DNA of 64,000 nt from Desulfosarcina alkanivorans. Lineage in GTDB: Bacteria > Desulfobacterota > Desulfobacteria > Desulfobacterales > Desulfosarcinaceae. The notes below the pieces were generated by a model, which saw nothing but the letters and a program-made list of their open reading frames with translations, had not been told where the DNA came from and did no database searches. The stretch is from positions 6,862,001-6,926,000 of the forward strand of contig NZ_AP021874.1 in NCBI RefSeq assembly GCF_009688945.1. Reading direction: 5' to 3'. The translations under genes and the position numbers were made by a program. Of the stretch, positions 10,645-20,132 are shown piece by piece; position 1 is the first letter of the stretch; every line of letters starts with the position of its first letter.

Positions 10645-11340
10645 ATGCCTCTGTATTTAAAATTCTGCATCACGATTTTCGCCATAATTTTCACCTGTGG
10701 ATTATACCGGGCCATAGAAGACCGGCGCAAGAGAATCATCATCACCATGTTGATATTGCTGGCTATCAGCACCTTCAGCAACCGTTCGATTTACTGGTTC
10801 ATATATTGGGACGGGCCTTACTTCGGGAAAGTTATTGACGCAGACACCGGTGAACCAATCGAAGGCGCTTGTGTGGCCGGTATCTGGGAAATCGAAAACT
10901 TTATGCTTATTGCTTCCATGTACCATTTTGCCAATGCTACGGAGACCGTTACCGATGCAGATGGCGAGTTTACGATCCCCCTAACTTTTGCGTTCACCTT
11001 ATGGCCCATGTCAGGACTGGATGAGATGGATCTCGTGGTGTTTAAGCCGGGGTATGATTCTCATCCACCGGCAATACAAAGAAAAATGGAAAAACCTGAA
11101 CATATTGAACACACCTCACCGGATGGGAACTATTTTGTGGGACGGCGTGCTCACTGTAAAATATGGAGAAAATGCGAAGTTAGATTGAATAAGGCAATGA
11201 GTTATGAAGAAAGAAGGCAAGCTTCAGGCAAATGTTTAAACATTTTGGCTTCTTGGGGTATGAAGACATCAAAAATAAAAAAATTTGTTAAGGCATTAAA
11301 GGATGACAACCCATCTCTAAAAAATTGGTGGAAAAAATAA
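10645..11340 (+). CDS. Two-TM membrane protein with carboxypeptidase-regulatory-like domain, cassette A (type 1)
   Basis: A 231-residue protein starting 19 bp after the giant gene, with AAGGAAAA as a likely ribosome binding site. Two hydrophobic segments (about residues 4-19 and 30-45) are separated by a basic stretch. A domain follows with G-x-V-I-D-A-D-T-G-E-P-I-E-G-A and T-D-A-D-G-E-F-T-I-P, the pattern of CarboxypepD-regulatory (transthyretin-like) beta domains. The C-terminal third is lysine-rich with no recognised motif. Close spacing suggests an operon. Paralogues in cassettes C and E are split by an IS110-type element at the T-I-P-L-T position; this is the only intact copy. Function is unknown; anchoring or assembly of the large partner is a guess. 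Confidence 0.75.
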   Translation: MPLYLKFCITIFAIIFTCGLYRAIEDRRKRIIITMLILLAISTFSNRSIYWFIYWDGPYFGKVIDADTGEPIEGACVAGIWEIENFMLIASMYHFANATETVTDADGEFTIPLTFAFTLWPMSGLDEMDLVVFKPGYDSHPPAIQRKMEKPEHIEHTSPDGNYFVGRRAHCKIWRKCEVRLNKAMSYEERRQASGKCLNILASWGMKTSKIKKFVKALKDDNPSLKNWWKK

Positions 11341-11383
11341 AGGAACTTCCCACAGGAAAATTGTAGATTCTGGAGAATAATAA

Positions 11384-13567
11384 ATGTGCAAATACATTAT
11401 AAAAATAAGCATGACAATAGTATTTATCGAACTCATATCTCTGTCGGCCGCAATTGCCTATAAAAAAAACGTACATATCAAAATTACCGAAAATGCTGTT
11501 TTACAAAGTCAAGAAATTCAGCCCGCCTTGGAGTCGGCGGGGATTTTGCCGCCTGGTGCAGATTTTAAGAATGCAGGTGTAAAGAATCTAACTTTTTCTG
11601 AATGGATCCAACACGGCGCAGACTGGGAAGACGGCATTCAGATGGTTTGGGGTGAACCGCAAGATATTGCTTTTTGTCATTTCTACAATCCAATTGCTGA
11701 TAAAGGGTATATGTTTCCCTCCGGAGCCGAAATTGGCCAATCTCTGATTTCACGTTCCCATGATGTCACCAACGAGTGGTCCTATGAGATGGCAAAAAAG
11801 CTTTACTACGCGGCTTTGATCGGTGACAACAGTGAGATCCTGGATAGTGATATTACCCGAATGCGATCAGGATGGGTACCACATCTTCTTGTTACGTTAA
11901 CAGAGTTGACCGAAGAAGATAGAGACCAATACTTCGCCTGGGCGCTGCAGGCTTTGGGTCACACACTCCATCTGATACAGGATGCGTCAGTTCCTGCGCA
12001 TACCAGAAATGATTTCCATGGCCCAATGGAACCCTATGAGAGATGGACAAATAATAAACTTGACTATTTGGAAGACAACAAAATTTTTACTGCAGATGGA
12101 TCCAACCCATGGACAAACTGGAGCCAACACACTGACATCATAGTACCAGATGTTTTTATGGACACCAATCAGCTCGACGCAAGTGACACGGAGCCTATTT
12201 CCGGATCAGATCAGGGCATTGCTGAGTATTCCTATGCCAATTTCATGAGTGAAGACACAGTTTTTGCGTATGGTCTGCCTGTAAGGCCGGAAGAGCTGGA
12301 CTTTTTTTTCAACTATCAAAGCGAAGATTTCAATCTTGATGTCAGGCCGGTGAACGGAAGGGATATGACTTTTGTGTACCTCAGAAATAAGCATCCCGGT
12401 GGCGTTGAACACCTATCGTTGGCCGGTGTGCTTCACCCTTATCATCCGAATTCTTCTTCGATATATTACGACTTGAGGTGGACAACAGATGATAATGAAG
12501 TAAATAAGGATTACGCGACCAAACTGATTCCCAGGGCTGTGGGCTATTCAGCAGGGTTGCTGGACTATTTCTTTCGCGGCAGTATAGAAATAACCCTGCC
12601 CTCCAATCAATACCACTCCGGGGTTTATGCCATAATTGAAGACCCCGATCAAGGCTTTACACACATCATGTTGAACGCCCGAAACACCACTCCGGACGGA
12701 GACGAAATGACCGATGGCAGCATTGAACTTGTCGTCAAATACAAGCTTACCCTGAACGGCGAGGACCCGTTTCAGTCCAAATATATTGAAACAACGGAAA
12801 GCTATTCATATATCACAGCGGAAGCTAAAAATATTTCTGAGATTTCACGCAATGAGAGCGTAGAGCTGGAATTTGAGTTAAAAGAAGCATTACCCATCAA
12901 TGCCACGGATGTAACGATCAATCTGGTCTATAGAGGTGTTTTGGGAAGCGAGCAGGATGCCATTGCCGTGGGTTACAAGGACATCAGCGAACCCACACCG
13001 CTGGACATTTTCAGCAACCTGGATAAGGTCTGCCTGTCAGGGAACTGGTATGATGCCGGCAGCGCGGAGGCCATCGCATTAATCGATGAAAACGGCAATG
13101 GAATATCGGACGAAAACGAAATAGATGTGTATCCGCACGACGTTAAGGATTACTATGCAAGGCTTTCATCAATTTCCGATCCGCAAGCTCCATTGCAAGA
13201 TCCGGAAGATATTCACATACCCGAAATAAAAGCTGGAGAATTCAAACGAGTGGTCTATTTCCTCGGCGATGACGAACTCGCTTTAAGCCGCTTCAGTCTA
13301 TGGTCACCCTGCAGCTATCCGGGTGATGGTCATTCATCGGGATCACAGATACCTTTGGGCACGGATACTTTGACAAGCTTTAGAAGACAGACGTATTGGT
13401 TAACTGCGGAAGAATGCGCTGCAATGGGAGAAACTCCGGGCTGCAGCATTCGTCGCTATCCATCTTTCACGTCTTTCCGGGGGGTTGAAATGCATGGCGT
13501 TAGAATTACCTACGAAGATGAATCATGGGGACATGACAATACCTGCTCCCTGGACAATTTGAATTAG
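11384..13567 (+). CDS. Exported zinc-phospholipase-C-like protein, cassette A (type 1 N-terminus)
   Basis: A 727-residue protein with a signal peptide ending near A-I-A-Y (about residue 25). The N-terminal half has the layout of zinc-dependent phospholipase C / S1-P1-type folds: an early histidine (V-H-I-K-I-T-E-N), an H-F-Y-N-P motif, then G-H-T-L-H-L-I-Q-D-A-S-V-P-A-H with H196, D200 and H206. The H-x3-D-x5-H spacing equals that of the H118, D122, H128 zinc ligands of Bacillus cereus PLC. The C-terminal half (from about residue 396) looks beta-rich, is unrelated to PLC, and is nearly identical at DNA level in cassettes B and D. Substrate is unproven; an exported zinc hydrolase is the best reading. 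Confidence 0.75.
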   Translation: MCKYIIKISMTIVFIELISLSAAIAYKKNVHIKITENAVLQSQEIQPALESAGILPPGADFKNAGVKNLTFSEWIQHGADWEDGIQMVWGEPQDIAFCHFYNPIADKGYMFPSGAEIGQSLISRSHDVTNEWSYEMAKKLYYAALIGDNSEILDSDITRMRSGWVPHLLVTLTELTEEDRDQYFAWALQALGHTLHLIQDASVPAHTRNDFHGPMEPYERWTNNKLDYLEDNKIFTADGSNPWTNWSQHTDIIVPDVFMDTNQLDASDTEPISGSDQGIAEYSYANFMSEDTVFAYGLPVRPEELDFFFNYQSEDFNLDVRPVNGRDMTFVYLRNKHPGGVEHLSLAGVLHPYHPNSSSIYYDLRWTTDDNEVNKDYATKLIPRAVGYSAGLLDYFFRGSIEITLPSNQYHSGVYAIIEDPDQGFTHIMLNARNTTPDGDEMTDGSIELVVKYKLTLNGEDPFQSKYIETTESYSYITAEAKNISEISRNESVELEFELKEALPINATDVTINLVYRGVLGSEQDAIAVGYKDISEPTPLDIFSNLDKVCLSGNWYDAGSAEAIALIDENGNGISDENEIDVYPHDVKDYYARLSSISDPQAPLQDPEDIHIPEIKAGEFKRVVYFLGDDELALSRFSLWSPCSYPGDGHSSGSQIPLGTDTLTSFRRQTYWLTAEECAAMGETPGCSIRRYPSFTSFRGVEMHGVRITYEDESWGHDNTCSLDNLN

Positions 13568-13589
13568 AATCAAGGAAAAGGGGACCGAA

Positions 13590-13883
13590 ATGAAAAGCAT
13601 TTGCTTTTTTGTGCTGGTTTCAATTTTTGCAATTTGCGGACCGGCATATTGTCACACTTTTAAAGCAACCTATGTCAGTGGAGACGGAACCGAAGCGGTG
13701 TTGCGAGATACATCCACTGGAGATGAGTGGATGGTCCAGGTGGGTGACGAGATCGATGGCTATCGAGTGATTCAAATAACCATGGATCATGTTACCATAG
13801 TCCATCCCGGGGAAAATGGTGTTGTCTATTCAACGGATATCCCGATCGATGATGAAAAACATACAGTAAAAGTAAGCCCCTGA
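13590..13883 (+). CDS. Small exported protein (97 aa), cassette A
   Basis: A 97-residue protein 22 bp after the PLC-like gene, with an AAAGGGG ribosome binding site. It has a Sec signal peptide (about residues 1-21, ending P-A-Y-C-H). The mature part holds G-D-E-W-M-V-Q-V-G-D-E-I-D-G-Y-R-V-I-Q-I and D-H-V-T-I-V, a small beta domain resembling the periplasmic domains of PilP or GspC. That resemblance is a weak impression from pattern alone. It is the last gene of every complete cassette (A, B, D), so a role tied to the PLC-like protein is likely. A lipoprotein is unlikely because no lipobox is clear. Confidence 0.7.
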   Translation: MKSICFFVLVSIFAICGPAYCHTFKATYVSGDGTEAVLRDTSTGDEWMVQVGDEIDGYRVIQITMDHVTIVHPGENGVVYSTDIPIDDEKHTVKVSP

Positions 13884-14042
13884 CGCCTAGGCTATACCGT
13901 TTATGAACTCGGGTCTTCTGAACTCGGATAGGACCAAGCAGAATAACAAAATATCAATTAGTTAGGCCAAAAAATGGGCCGTTTTACGGCCTTAAATTGA
14001 TGTTTTTGGGCCGAAAATCGCTGTTTAAGAAATCGCCCGACG
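13884..14042. other. Cassette spacer with palindromic hairpin
   Basis: The spacer after cassette A is related to the one after cassette D (about 53630-53710). At 13977-13991 GGCCGT and ACGGCC pair around TTT as a perfect stem, then an AT-rich stretch and a run of five Ts follow. It may act as a terminator for cassette A. No gene is seen. Confidence 0.45.
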
Positions 14043-15203
14043 GCATTCACCGATCGCTTCGGCAACACCACCGTCATCCGCCGGTATTCCACCGGCGCAC
14101 CTTATGAAATCGAATCTCCCGATGGTCTCGTCACCCGGTTGACCCGGTTGACCGTCGACCCCGGGGAGATACCGGCCGGAGACAACGCCACCCTAACCTG
14201 GACCTCCACATATGCCGATACCTTATTCATCGATCAGGATATTGGCACGGTCGAACCCAATGGAACAATGACGGTGGCCCCATCGTCATCAACAACTTAC
14301 ACCATCACGGCCACGGGTTCCGGAGGAACGGCCACGGCGAGCGCGGTCCTGACCGTAAACCATCCGATCACCCTGCAAATCACCGAACCGCTGGATGGAG
14401 CGGTGATATCGGATACGGCGGTGATCGTGAGAGGAACCATTGCCCATGCCAACGGGCTCGAAACCGGCCTGATGGTAAATGGTGTTGCAACCATCATTGA
14501 TGGTGGTCAGTTCACAGCCAATCACGTGCCGCTGGTTCAGGGAGAAAACACCATTACGGCCACGGCCACGGATACTTCAGGGCTTACTTTCTCGGATTCC
14601 ATAACGGTCAATGCGGAAATGCCCGAGGATTATATCCGCCTGAGCGCTATCCCGGTTTCGGGAACGTCGCCCTTCGAGACCACGCTGAGGATTGACAGCT
14701 CGTTTGCCGTCGCTTCAGTCCAGATGACCTATTTTGGACCTGACGATCCTACCTACTCTGATGTATCGTTAGATGAAAGAAAAGCCCAGGTCACCACAGA
14801 AGGCTTGCATGATTTTTCCGTGGAGGTTACCGATTCCGAGGGCAACATCTATACGGATGAGGTTAGTGTTGAAGTCGTTGACGAGGAGGCTTTGGATGCC
14901 TTGCTGCAAGACAAGTGGACGAAAATGAAAACAGCCTTGATGACAGGTGATATAGATGGAGCGCTGGAATTCCACCATGAGCATCAAAGGGAGAAATATG
15001 AAGGTATCTACAACGCGTTGGGTTCTGATTTAATAACCCTTTCCGGTCAGATGCAGGATATCTCTATGGTATCTTACGTTAACGGTCTCGCCAAATATAA
15101 AATTCAACAAGATCATGAAATTGCTGGCCAGGTTGTCACCATTACCTACTATATTTACTTCAGTCGTGATGCGAACGGACTGTGGCTGATAGAAAGTTAC
15201 TGA
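14043..15203 (+). pseudogene. Chimaera: Rhs YD-repeat fragment fused in frame to Ig-like/NTF2 protein, cassette B (tail-2)
   Basis: The frame first reads an Rhs/YD fragment (F-T-D-R-F-G-N-T-T-V-I-R-R-Y, then Y-E-I-E-S-P-D-G-L-V-T-R) and then passes in frame at about 14140-14160 into the Ig-like repeat L-T-V-D-P-G-E-I-P-A-G. The Rhs part matches the intact Rhs protein near 32410-32500. The join has a 9-base tandem duplication (ACCCGGTTG twice) and a shared TGACCGTCGA. The rest holds one full Ig repeat, a second beta domain and the 'tail-2' NTF2-like domain (D-K-W-T-K-M-K, ending in W-L-I-E-S-Y). The 5' part of the original gene and its signal peptide are missing. The only nearby in-frame start is a TTG at 14139, so it is probably a remnant. 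Confidence 0.75.
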
Positions 15204-15254
15204 TAAATTATTGATGGAATTATGACCGGTTTTCTTTAAGGAGGGTATATCATC

Positions 15255-15830
15255 ATGCGAAACAAATCAATCCTGGTCGCCATAGCTATTTTAATGATGT
15301 CAGGTTGCGCCCTTCCCCGAACGTTCGGGCCGTATAGTGGAAAAGTCGTTGATGCCGAAAACAATGAGCCGATCGAGGAGGCGGTGGTTGCGGTTTGGTA
15401 TTATACGAAAAGCTCTTCAATGGGTGGAACAGTTGGGCGATTTGCGGATGCTATTGAAACGACAACTAATGCCAATGGCGAGTTCAGCATTCCTACACAT
15501 AGCGTCTATTTATTTAAAATACTGGAATGGTGGGATGACAAGAACAGCGTATCTATTTTCAAACCCGGTTACGCCGCATATCCGGGGAATTTCAAAGCAT
15601 ATAGCTCATTAAAAAAAGAACAATCCTATTCGATCCCCGAGAACGAATACATAATGGTTTATTTGCCCAAATTGATGACTGTCAAGGAAAGAAAGGATAA
15701 TCTTTACGATATAGAAATACCTGGAGGAGTAGATATTCTTAATGATGAGATTCCAAATTTGCGCAGATTAGAAAGTGAGGAAAGATTTAATGTCGGGTTG
15801 CAACCCTATAAGGAATGGAGAAAAGAATGA
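15255..15830 (+). CDS. Lipoprotein with carboxypeptidase-regulatory-like domain, cassette B (type 2)
   Basis: A 191-residue protein preceded by AAGGAGGG. The signal peptide ends in the lipobox M-S-G-C, so the mature protein should start at Cys18 and be lipidated. Y-S-G-K-V-V-D-A-E-N-N-E-P-I-E and N-A-N-G-E-F-S-I-P are the same transthyretin-like pattern as in the type 1 membrane protein, followed by F-K-P-G-Y. It therefore replaces the two-TM protein in type 2 cassettes. Its stop overlaps the ATG of the PLC-like gene (ATGA at 15827-15830), which suggests translational coupling. The C-terminal part differs from the cassette D copy. Function is unknown. Confidence 0.75.
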   Translation: MRNKSILVAIAILMMSGCALPRTFGPYSGKVVDAENNEPIEEAVVAVWYYTKSSSMGGTVGRFADAIETTTNANGEFSIPTHSVYLFKILEWWDDKNSVSIFKPGYAAYPGNFKAYSSLKKEQSYSIPENEYIMVYLPKLMTVKERKDNLYDIEIPGGVDILNDEIPNLRRLESEERFNVGLQPYKEWRKE

Positions 15831-17923
15831 AACATTGCTCCTTTATTATAGCACTGATTGCCTTTGCATTCCAAATATATGTTTTTAATGCAAATGCTTA
15901 TGATAATACAACTACGCATAGATATATTAACGAAATGGCGGTTAAAAATAAAGCAAATATTGATAGCTACCTAATGACATCGCTTGGCATGAATGGCGGA
16001 ATAGATACAATGCTCGGAACAAAACCAATATGGGAATGGATAGTTAAAGGCGGTTTCGAAGAGGACAAACCGTCCTCGAGATGCTTGAGGCATTTCCACG
16101 ATCCGTTGGAGGAAAATTGGGATGAGGCCGGATTATTATTTTTCACGAAGTACGATTCAATGATCTATTGGGCGCAAGCTCCATACTCTGAAAACGACGA
16201 TAGCGATAATAAATATTCATGGCAATGGGCAAAGGAATATTATCATAAGGCATTGCTTACCGGATCAGAGGAGTATTATGCGAAAACATTTCGATCACTG
16301 GGACAGGTGATGCATTTGGTCTCGGATGCAGCGGTCCCGGCTCATGTGAGAAATGATCCTCATCCAATAATAGACCCTTATGAAAGATGGGTTGAAAATC
16401 ATCCTTCCACGATCAAGAACCTCGAATACAAATGGTTCTCTGCCGAGGATACAATTTTCGATAAGGCTGTTTCCAACAGTTCTGCGCCAAGTCCGATCTC
16501 GGCCCTCTGGGATCACGACGAATATCTCCCCGATGGATCGAATATGCCAGATGGTTACAATCGTACGATCGGTTTGGCCGAATACACCAATGCCAATTTC
16601 TGGACAGAAGATACTATGAATGATTACCCTCATCCTTCTTTTGAAGACATTAATTTTGATGAGGATTTATTTAGAGAAGTTATTTTGGCTGAAAATTCCG
16701 AAAGCCACAATCGTTTTTATTTATCGAAACAAAACGGAGATCCCATAGATCACTTCTTTACTGTCAGGTATTGGTTTTATCATTTAAGTGAATCGGCGGA
16801 ATATGATGATGCAAAAAAAGAGGCACTGCGGCTTACTTATACTTTGGACGATGTATGTTGTATAGATTACGCTAAAAAGTTGATCCCTCGTGCCATCGGT
16901 TATTCCGCAGCATTGCTGGATTATTTCTTTCGCGGTAGCATTGAAATAACCCTGCCCTCCAATCAATACCACTCCGGGGTTTATGCCATAATTGAAGACC
17001 CCGATCAAGGCTTTACACACATCATGTTGAACGCCCGAAACACCACTCCGGACGGAGACGAAATGACCGATGGCAGCATTGAACTTGTCGTCAAATACAA
17101 GCTTACCCTGAACGGCGAGGACCCGTTTCAGTCCAAATATATTGAAACAACGGAAAGCTATTCATATATCACAGCGGAAGCTAAAAATATTTCTGAGATT
17201 TCACGCAATGAGAGCGTAGAGCTGGAATTTGAGTTAAAAGAAGCATTACCCATCAATGCCACGGATGTAACGATCAATCTGGTCTATAGAGGTGTTTTGG
17301 GAAGCGAGCAGGATGCCATTGCCGTGGGTTACAAGGACATCAGCGAACCCACACCGCTGGACATTTTCAGCAACCTGGATAAGGTCTGCCTGTCAGGGAA
17401 CTGGTATGATGCCGGCAGCGCGGAGGCCATCGCATTAATCGATGAAAACGGCAATGGAATATCGGACGAAAACGAAATAGATGTGTATCCGCACGACGTT
17501 AAGGATTACTATGCAAGGCTTTCATCAATTTCCGATCCGCAAGCTCCATTGCAAGATCCGGAAGATATTCACATACCCGAAATAAAAGCTGGAGAATTCA
17601 AACGAGTGGTCTATTTCCTCGGCGATGACGAACTCGCTTTAAGCCGCTTCAGTCTATGGTCACCCTGCAGCTATCCGGGTGATGGTCATTCATCGGGATC
17701 ACAGATACCTTTGGGCACGGATACTTTGACAAGCTTTAGAAGACAGACGTATTGGTTAACTGCGGAAGAATGCGCTGCAATGGGAGAAACTCCGGGCTGC
17801 AGCATTCGTCGCTATCCATCTTTCACGTCTTTCCGGGGGGTTGAAATGCATGGCGTTAGAATTACCTACGAAGACGAATCGTGGGGACATGACAATACCT
17901 GCTCCCTGGACAATTTGAATTAG
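15827..17923 (+). CDS. Exported zinc-phospholipase-C-like protein, cassette B (type 2 N-terminus)
   Basis: I place the start at 15827 (GGAG at 15817-15820), not at the upstream ATG 15815, giving a 698-residue protein with a signal peptide ending N-A-N-A. The mature N-terminus has T-H-R-Y-I-N, then C-L-R-H-F-H-D-P and G-Q-V-M-H-L-V-S-D-A-A-V-P-A-H (H163, D167, H173), the zinc-ligand spacing of PLC-like enzymes. The N-terminal half is clearly different from the cassette A protein, while the last about 330 residues (from nt 16925) are the same almost base for base. That mosaic points to recent recombination. The product looks full length. Confidence 0.75.
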   Translation: MKHCSFIIALIAFAFQIYVFNANAYDNTTTHRYINEMAVKNKANIDSYLMTSLGMNGGIDTMLGTKPIWEWIVKGGFEEDKPSSRCLRHFHDPLEENWDEAGLLFFTKYDSMIYWAQAPYSENDDSDNKYSWQWAKEYYHKALLTGSEEYYAKTFRSLGQVMHLVSDAAVPAHVRNDPHPIIDPYERWVENHPSTIKNLEYKWFSAEDTIFDKAVSNSSAPSPISALWDHDEYLPDGSNMPDGYNRTIGLAEYTNANFWTEDTMNDYPHPSFEDINFDEDLFREVILAENSESHNRFYLSKQNGDPIDHFFTVRYWFYHLSESAEYDDAKKEALRLTYTLDDVCCIDYAKKLIPRAIGYSAALLDYFFRGSIEITLPSNQYHSGVYAIIEDPDQGFTHIMLNARNTTPDGDEMTDGSIELVVKYKLTLNGEDPFQSKYIETTESYSYITAEAKNISEISRNESVELEFELKEALPINATDVTINLVYRGVLGSEQDAIAVGYKDISEPTPLDIFSNLDKVCLSGNWYDAGSAEAIALIDENGNGISDENEIDVYPHDVKDYYARLSSISDPQAPLQDPEDIHIPEIKAGEFKRVVYFLGDDELALSRFSLWSPCSYPGDGHSSGSQIPLGTDTLTSFRRQTYWLTAEECAAMGETPGCSIRRYPSFTSFRGVEMHGVRITYEDESWGHDNTCSLDNLN

Positions 17924-18227
17924 AATCAAGGAAAAGGAGACCTAAATGAAAAGCATTTGCTTTTTTGTGCTGGTTTCAGTTCTCGCAATTTGCGGACCGG
18001 CCTATTGTCACACTTTTAAAGCAACTTATGTCAGTGAAGACAGAACCGAAGTTGTTTTGATAGATAAAGCCACTGGAGATGAGTGGATGGTTCAGGTGGG
18101 TGACGAAATCGATGGCTATCGAGTGATTCAAATAACAATGGATCATGTTACCATAGTCCATCCCGGGGAAAATGGTGTTATCTATTCGACAGATATCCCG
18201 ATAAATAGTGAAAAACATACCATAAAA

Positions 18228-20114
18228 CGTACATTCCGCACCCCAAGCAGCAACGATTCGACTATTTTTCATCGCTTTATGGGGCTGTGAATGTGTCAGT
18301 TGTGACGCCAAGCGCTTTCAAATACTCAAGCTGAACAGCTTTCAATGGTTTTGCCAACTGTCTGTGGTTCCCGATGGAAACGACCATGATTGAAGAGAAC
18401 TTGGTCGTCATCATAAAGCTGGTCGGCTTTCTGGTTTTGCGTCGCACCCAACCGGGCAACTCACAGTCATTGGTCTCGACATACTGGCGCATGGAACGCT
18501 CCATCAAACGCCAGATCAAAAGGGAGATCAGCAATACCAGGCCCAACACTTCGATCCGCTGGGCCTTTTTCAGAAAAATGCTGTTTACGATGGCCGGGTC
18601 CTTCAGGAAGCTGAAGTTCTTCTCGATGCCGATCTGGCTCTTGTAAAGGGAGAGCAGTTCCGGGGCGGACCAGTCGCCTTGTTGGTCCAAAAGATTCGTC
18701 AACAGGACAAAGCAACCGGCTTCTTCCCTGAGCGGTTGCACTTTTTGCGGGGCTTCCACAACCGTCGCCGTTACGCGATATTCGTAGCGCAAAACCTTTC
18801 GGGGCTTACCGGCCGCAGGCCGGCCGCGACCGTATTTGGGGATTTTTTCAACACCAGCTTGAAGCCGGTGGTAGCTGGACGCGGATTGACGAATCAGTTT
18901 GTCTAACGCGACCTGCGCATCGGCCTGACAATAGTACACGGTGTCCGCGAGCTTTTTGCAGTCTTTTTCAAGCTGCTTGCGGTCCTGTTTCAACATGCGA
19001 TCGATGCGTTTATGACGCCGCTTGTCATGCGCGCTGGAATGCACGACGATCGCCCGGTAGGTTTTTCCGTAAAGCTCGACGGTGCCGTCATAGGCCCGAT
19101 AGCGGGCAACTGAGCGATTGGGGCGGTCGCGTTCTTCGGCCAGGCGGCCGATGTCGATCCAGTCATCGGCGGCCACGGCTTCACGAATGATCCGGCCGCA
19201 CTCTTTGTAGGTCGCCGGCAGGCGGGTCAGAAACCAGGTCTGACGCCTGTCGGCTTTCTTCAGATTGTCCTCGGTGACAAATGCAGAGTCGGCCACATAG
19301 ACGTACGCGCCCGGTTCAAGCCCGTGTCTGGCCATGTATGCGGAGATATTGGTCAGCAGTTCGTTGTTCAAGGTCTTGTCCGAAGCGTTGCCGTCCGTCG
19401 TGGTCCCCAAAATGGGGATGTTGCGGTCGACACACAGCATCGATACCAGAAACTGTTTGAGGTCCGGTCGTTTGTCCTTGCTGTAACCATAGGTGATCTC
19501 AAACGGTGGATCAACCAGATGGTAATCGCCGAATACACTCACGGAGGTCGTATCGAAATGCAGTCGTCGCGGATCGACGGCAAAAACTGTCAATGCATTC
19601 TGCGCGATCTGAGAAAACACCTTCTGGGTACCGGTCTCGAAAATCTGATCCATGGACCGGCCCAAGTTGGTATCGCAAAAGCGTTCCGGTTCGATAGCGG
19701 TGCCCAGGAGAAGCTCCGTATCCTTTTCTTCAAAAAATTCGGTCAGACGGTAAAGCGGTGTCCGTCCCGAAAGGGTGTCGAGCACCATGCCGAATACAGC
19801 CATGCCGGGGCTCAATTCCATTTGAGAACCGACCATCCGGTCGATGGTCTCCACCAGACCGATTTTTTGTGCATAAGCCTTGACGATCGGCAGATGCCTG
19901 ACCTCGGTGATGGTCAAACTTTCAGTGTCAAGCGGTGGCATGTCCCCTCCTTTGAACTGTTGTTGTCAAGATTGGGGGTAACGTACCAGCAACTAGTTGA
20001 AATGTCTAGGTATTTTTATTTTACAGTAAATACAATATGTTAAATCGCCTATGTGGTTATTTTTGAACGATAAAAAATTTCCTAAAATCGATTCTCACGG
20101 GTGCGGAATGTAAG
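18228..20114 (-). mobile_element. IS1634-type insertion sequence (1,887 bp)
   Basis: Ends are related as inverted repeats: the left end 18228-18243 begins CGTACATTCCGCACCC, and the right end 20099-20114 reads CTTACATTCCGCACCC on the other strand, with one mismatch. It is flanked by a 6-bp direct repeat ATAAAA (18222-18227 and 20115-20120). It carries one transposase on the minus strand. Confidence 0.88.
18277..19941 (-). CDS. IS1634-family transposase
   Basis: A 554-residue DDE transposase. The N-terminal region (I-G-L-V-E-T-I-D-R-M-V) is the DUF4277-like domain seen in this family. F-D-T-T-S and G-Y-S-K-D-K-R-P-D-L-K-Q belong to the first catalytic block, V-A-D-S-A-F to the second, and Y-K-S-Q-I-G-I-E-K-N-F to the block with the catalytic glutamate. 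The length is usual for the family. The ATG at 19941 is preceded by AGGAGGGGAC. It appears intact and is the only copy in the window. Confidence 0.88.
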   Translation of the reverse strand: MPPLDTESLTITEVRHLPIVKAYAQKIGLVETIDRMVGSQMELSPGMAVFGMVLDTLSGRTPLYRLTEFFEEKDTELLLGTAIEPERFCDTNLGRSMDQIFETGTQKVFSQIAQNALTVFAVDPRRLHFDTTSVSVFGDYHLVDPPFEITYGYSKDKRPDLKQFLVSMLCVDRNIPILGTTTDGNASDKTLNNELLTNISAYMARHGLEPGAYVYVADSAFVTEDNLKKADRRQTWFLTRLPATYKECGRIIREAVAADDWIDIGRLAEERDRPNRSVARYRAYDGTVELYGKTYRAIVVHSSAHDKRRHKRIDRMLKQDRKQLEKDCKKLADTVYYCQADAQVALDKLIRQSASSYHRLQAGVEKIPKYGRGRPAAGKPRKVLRYEYRVTATVVEAPQKVQPLREEAGCFVLLTNLLDQQGDWSAPELLSLYKSQIGIEKNFSFLKDPAIVNSIFLKKAQRIEVLGLVLLISLLIWRLMERSMRQYVETNDCELPGWVRRKTRKPTSFMMTTKFSSIMVVSIGNHRQLAKPLKAVQLEYLKALGVTTDTFTAP

Positions 20115-20132
20115 ATAAAAGTAAGCCCCTGA

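Larger units (their letters stand above)
17946..20132 (+). pseudogene. Small exported 97-aa protein, cassette B, split by an IS1634-type element
   Basis: The paralogue of the 13590-13883 gene. The frame runs from ATG 17946 to 18227, is broken by an insertion (18228-20114), and resumes after the second copy of the ATAAAA target duplication with GTA-AGC-CCC-TGA at 20121-20132. Deleting the IS and one ATAAAA restores a 97-residue protein ending in V-S-P, as in cassettes A and D. As it stands the frame reads 17 codons into the IS and stops at 18290. The signal peptide and nearly all of the mature domain remain, so a near-complete product with an altered tail could still be made. Confidence 0.85.
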
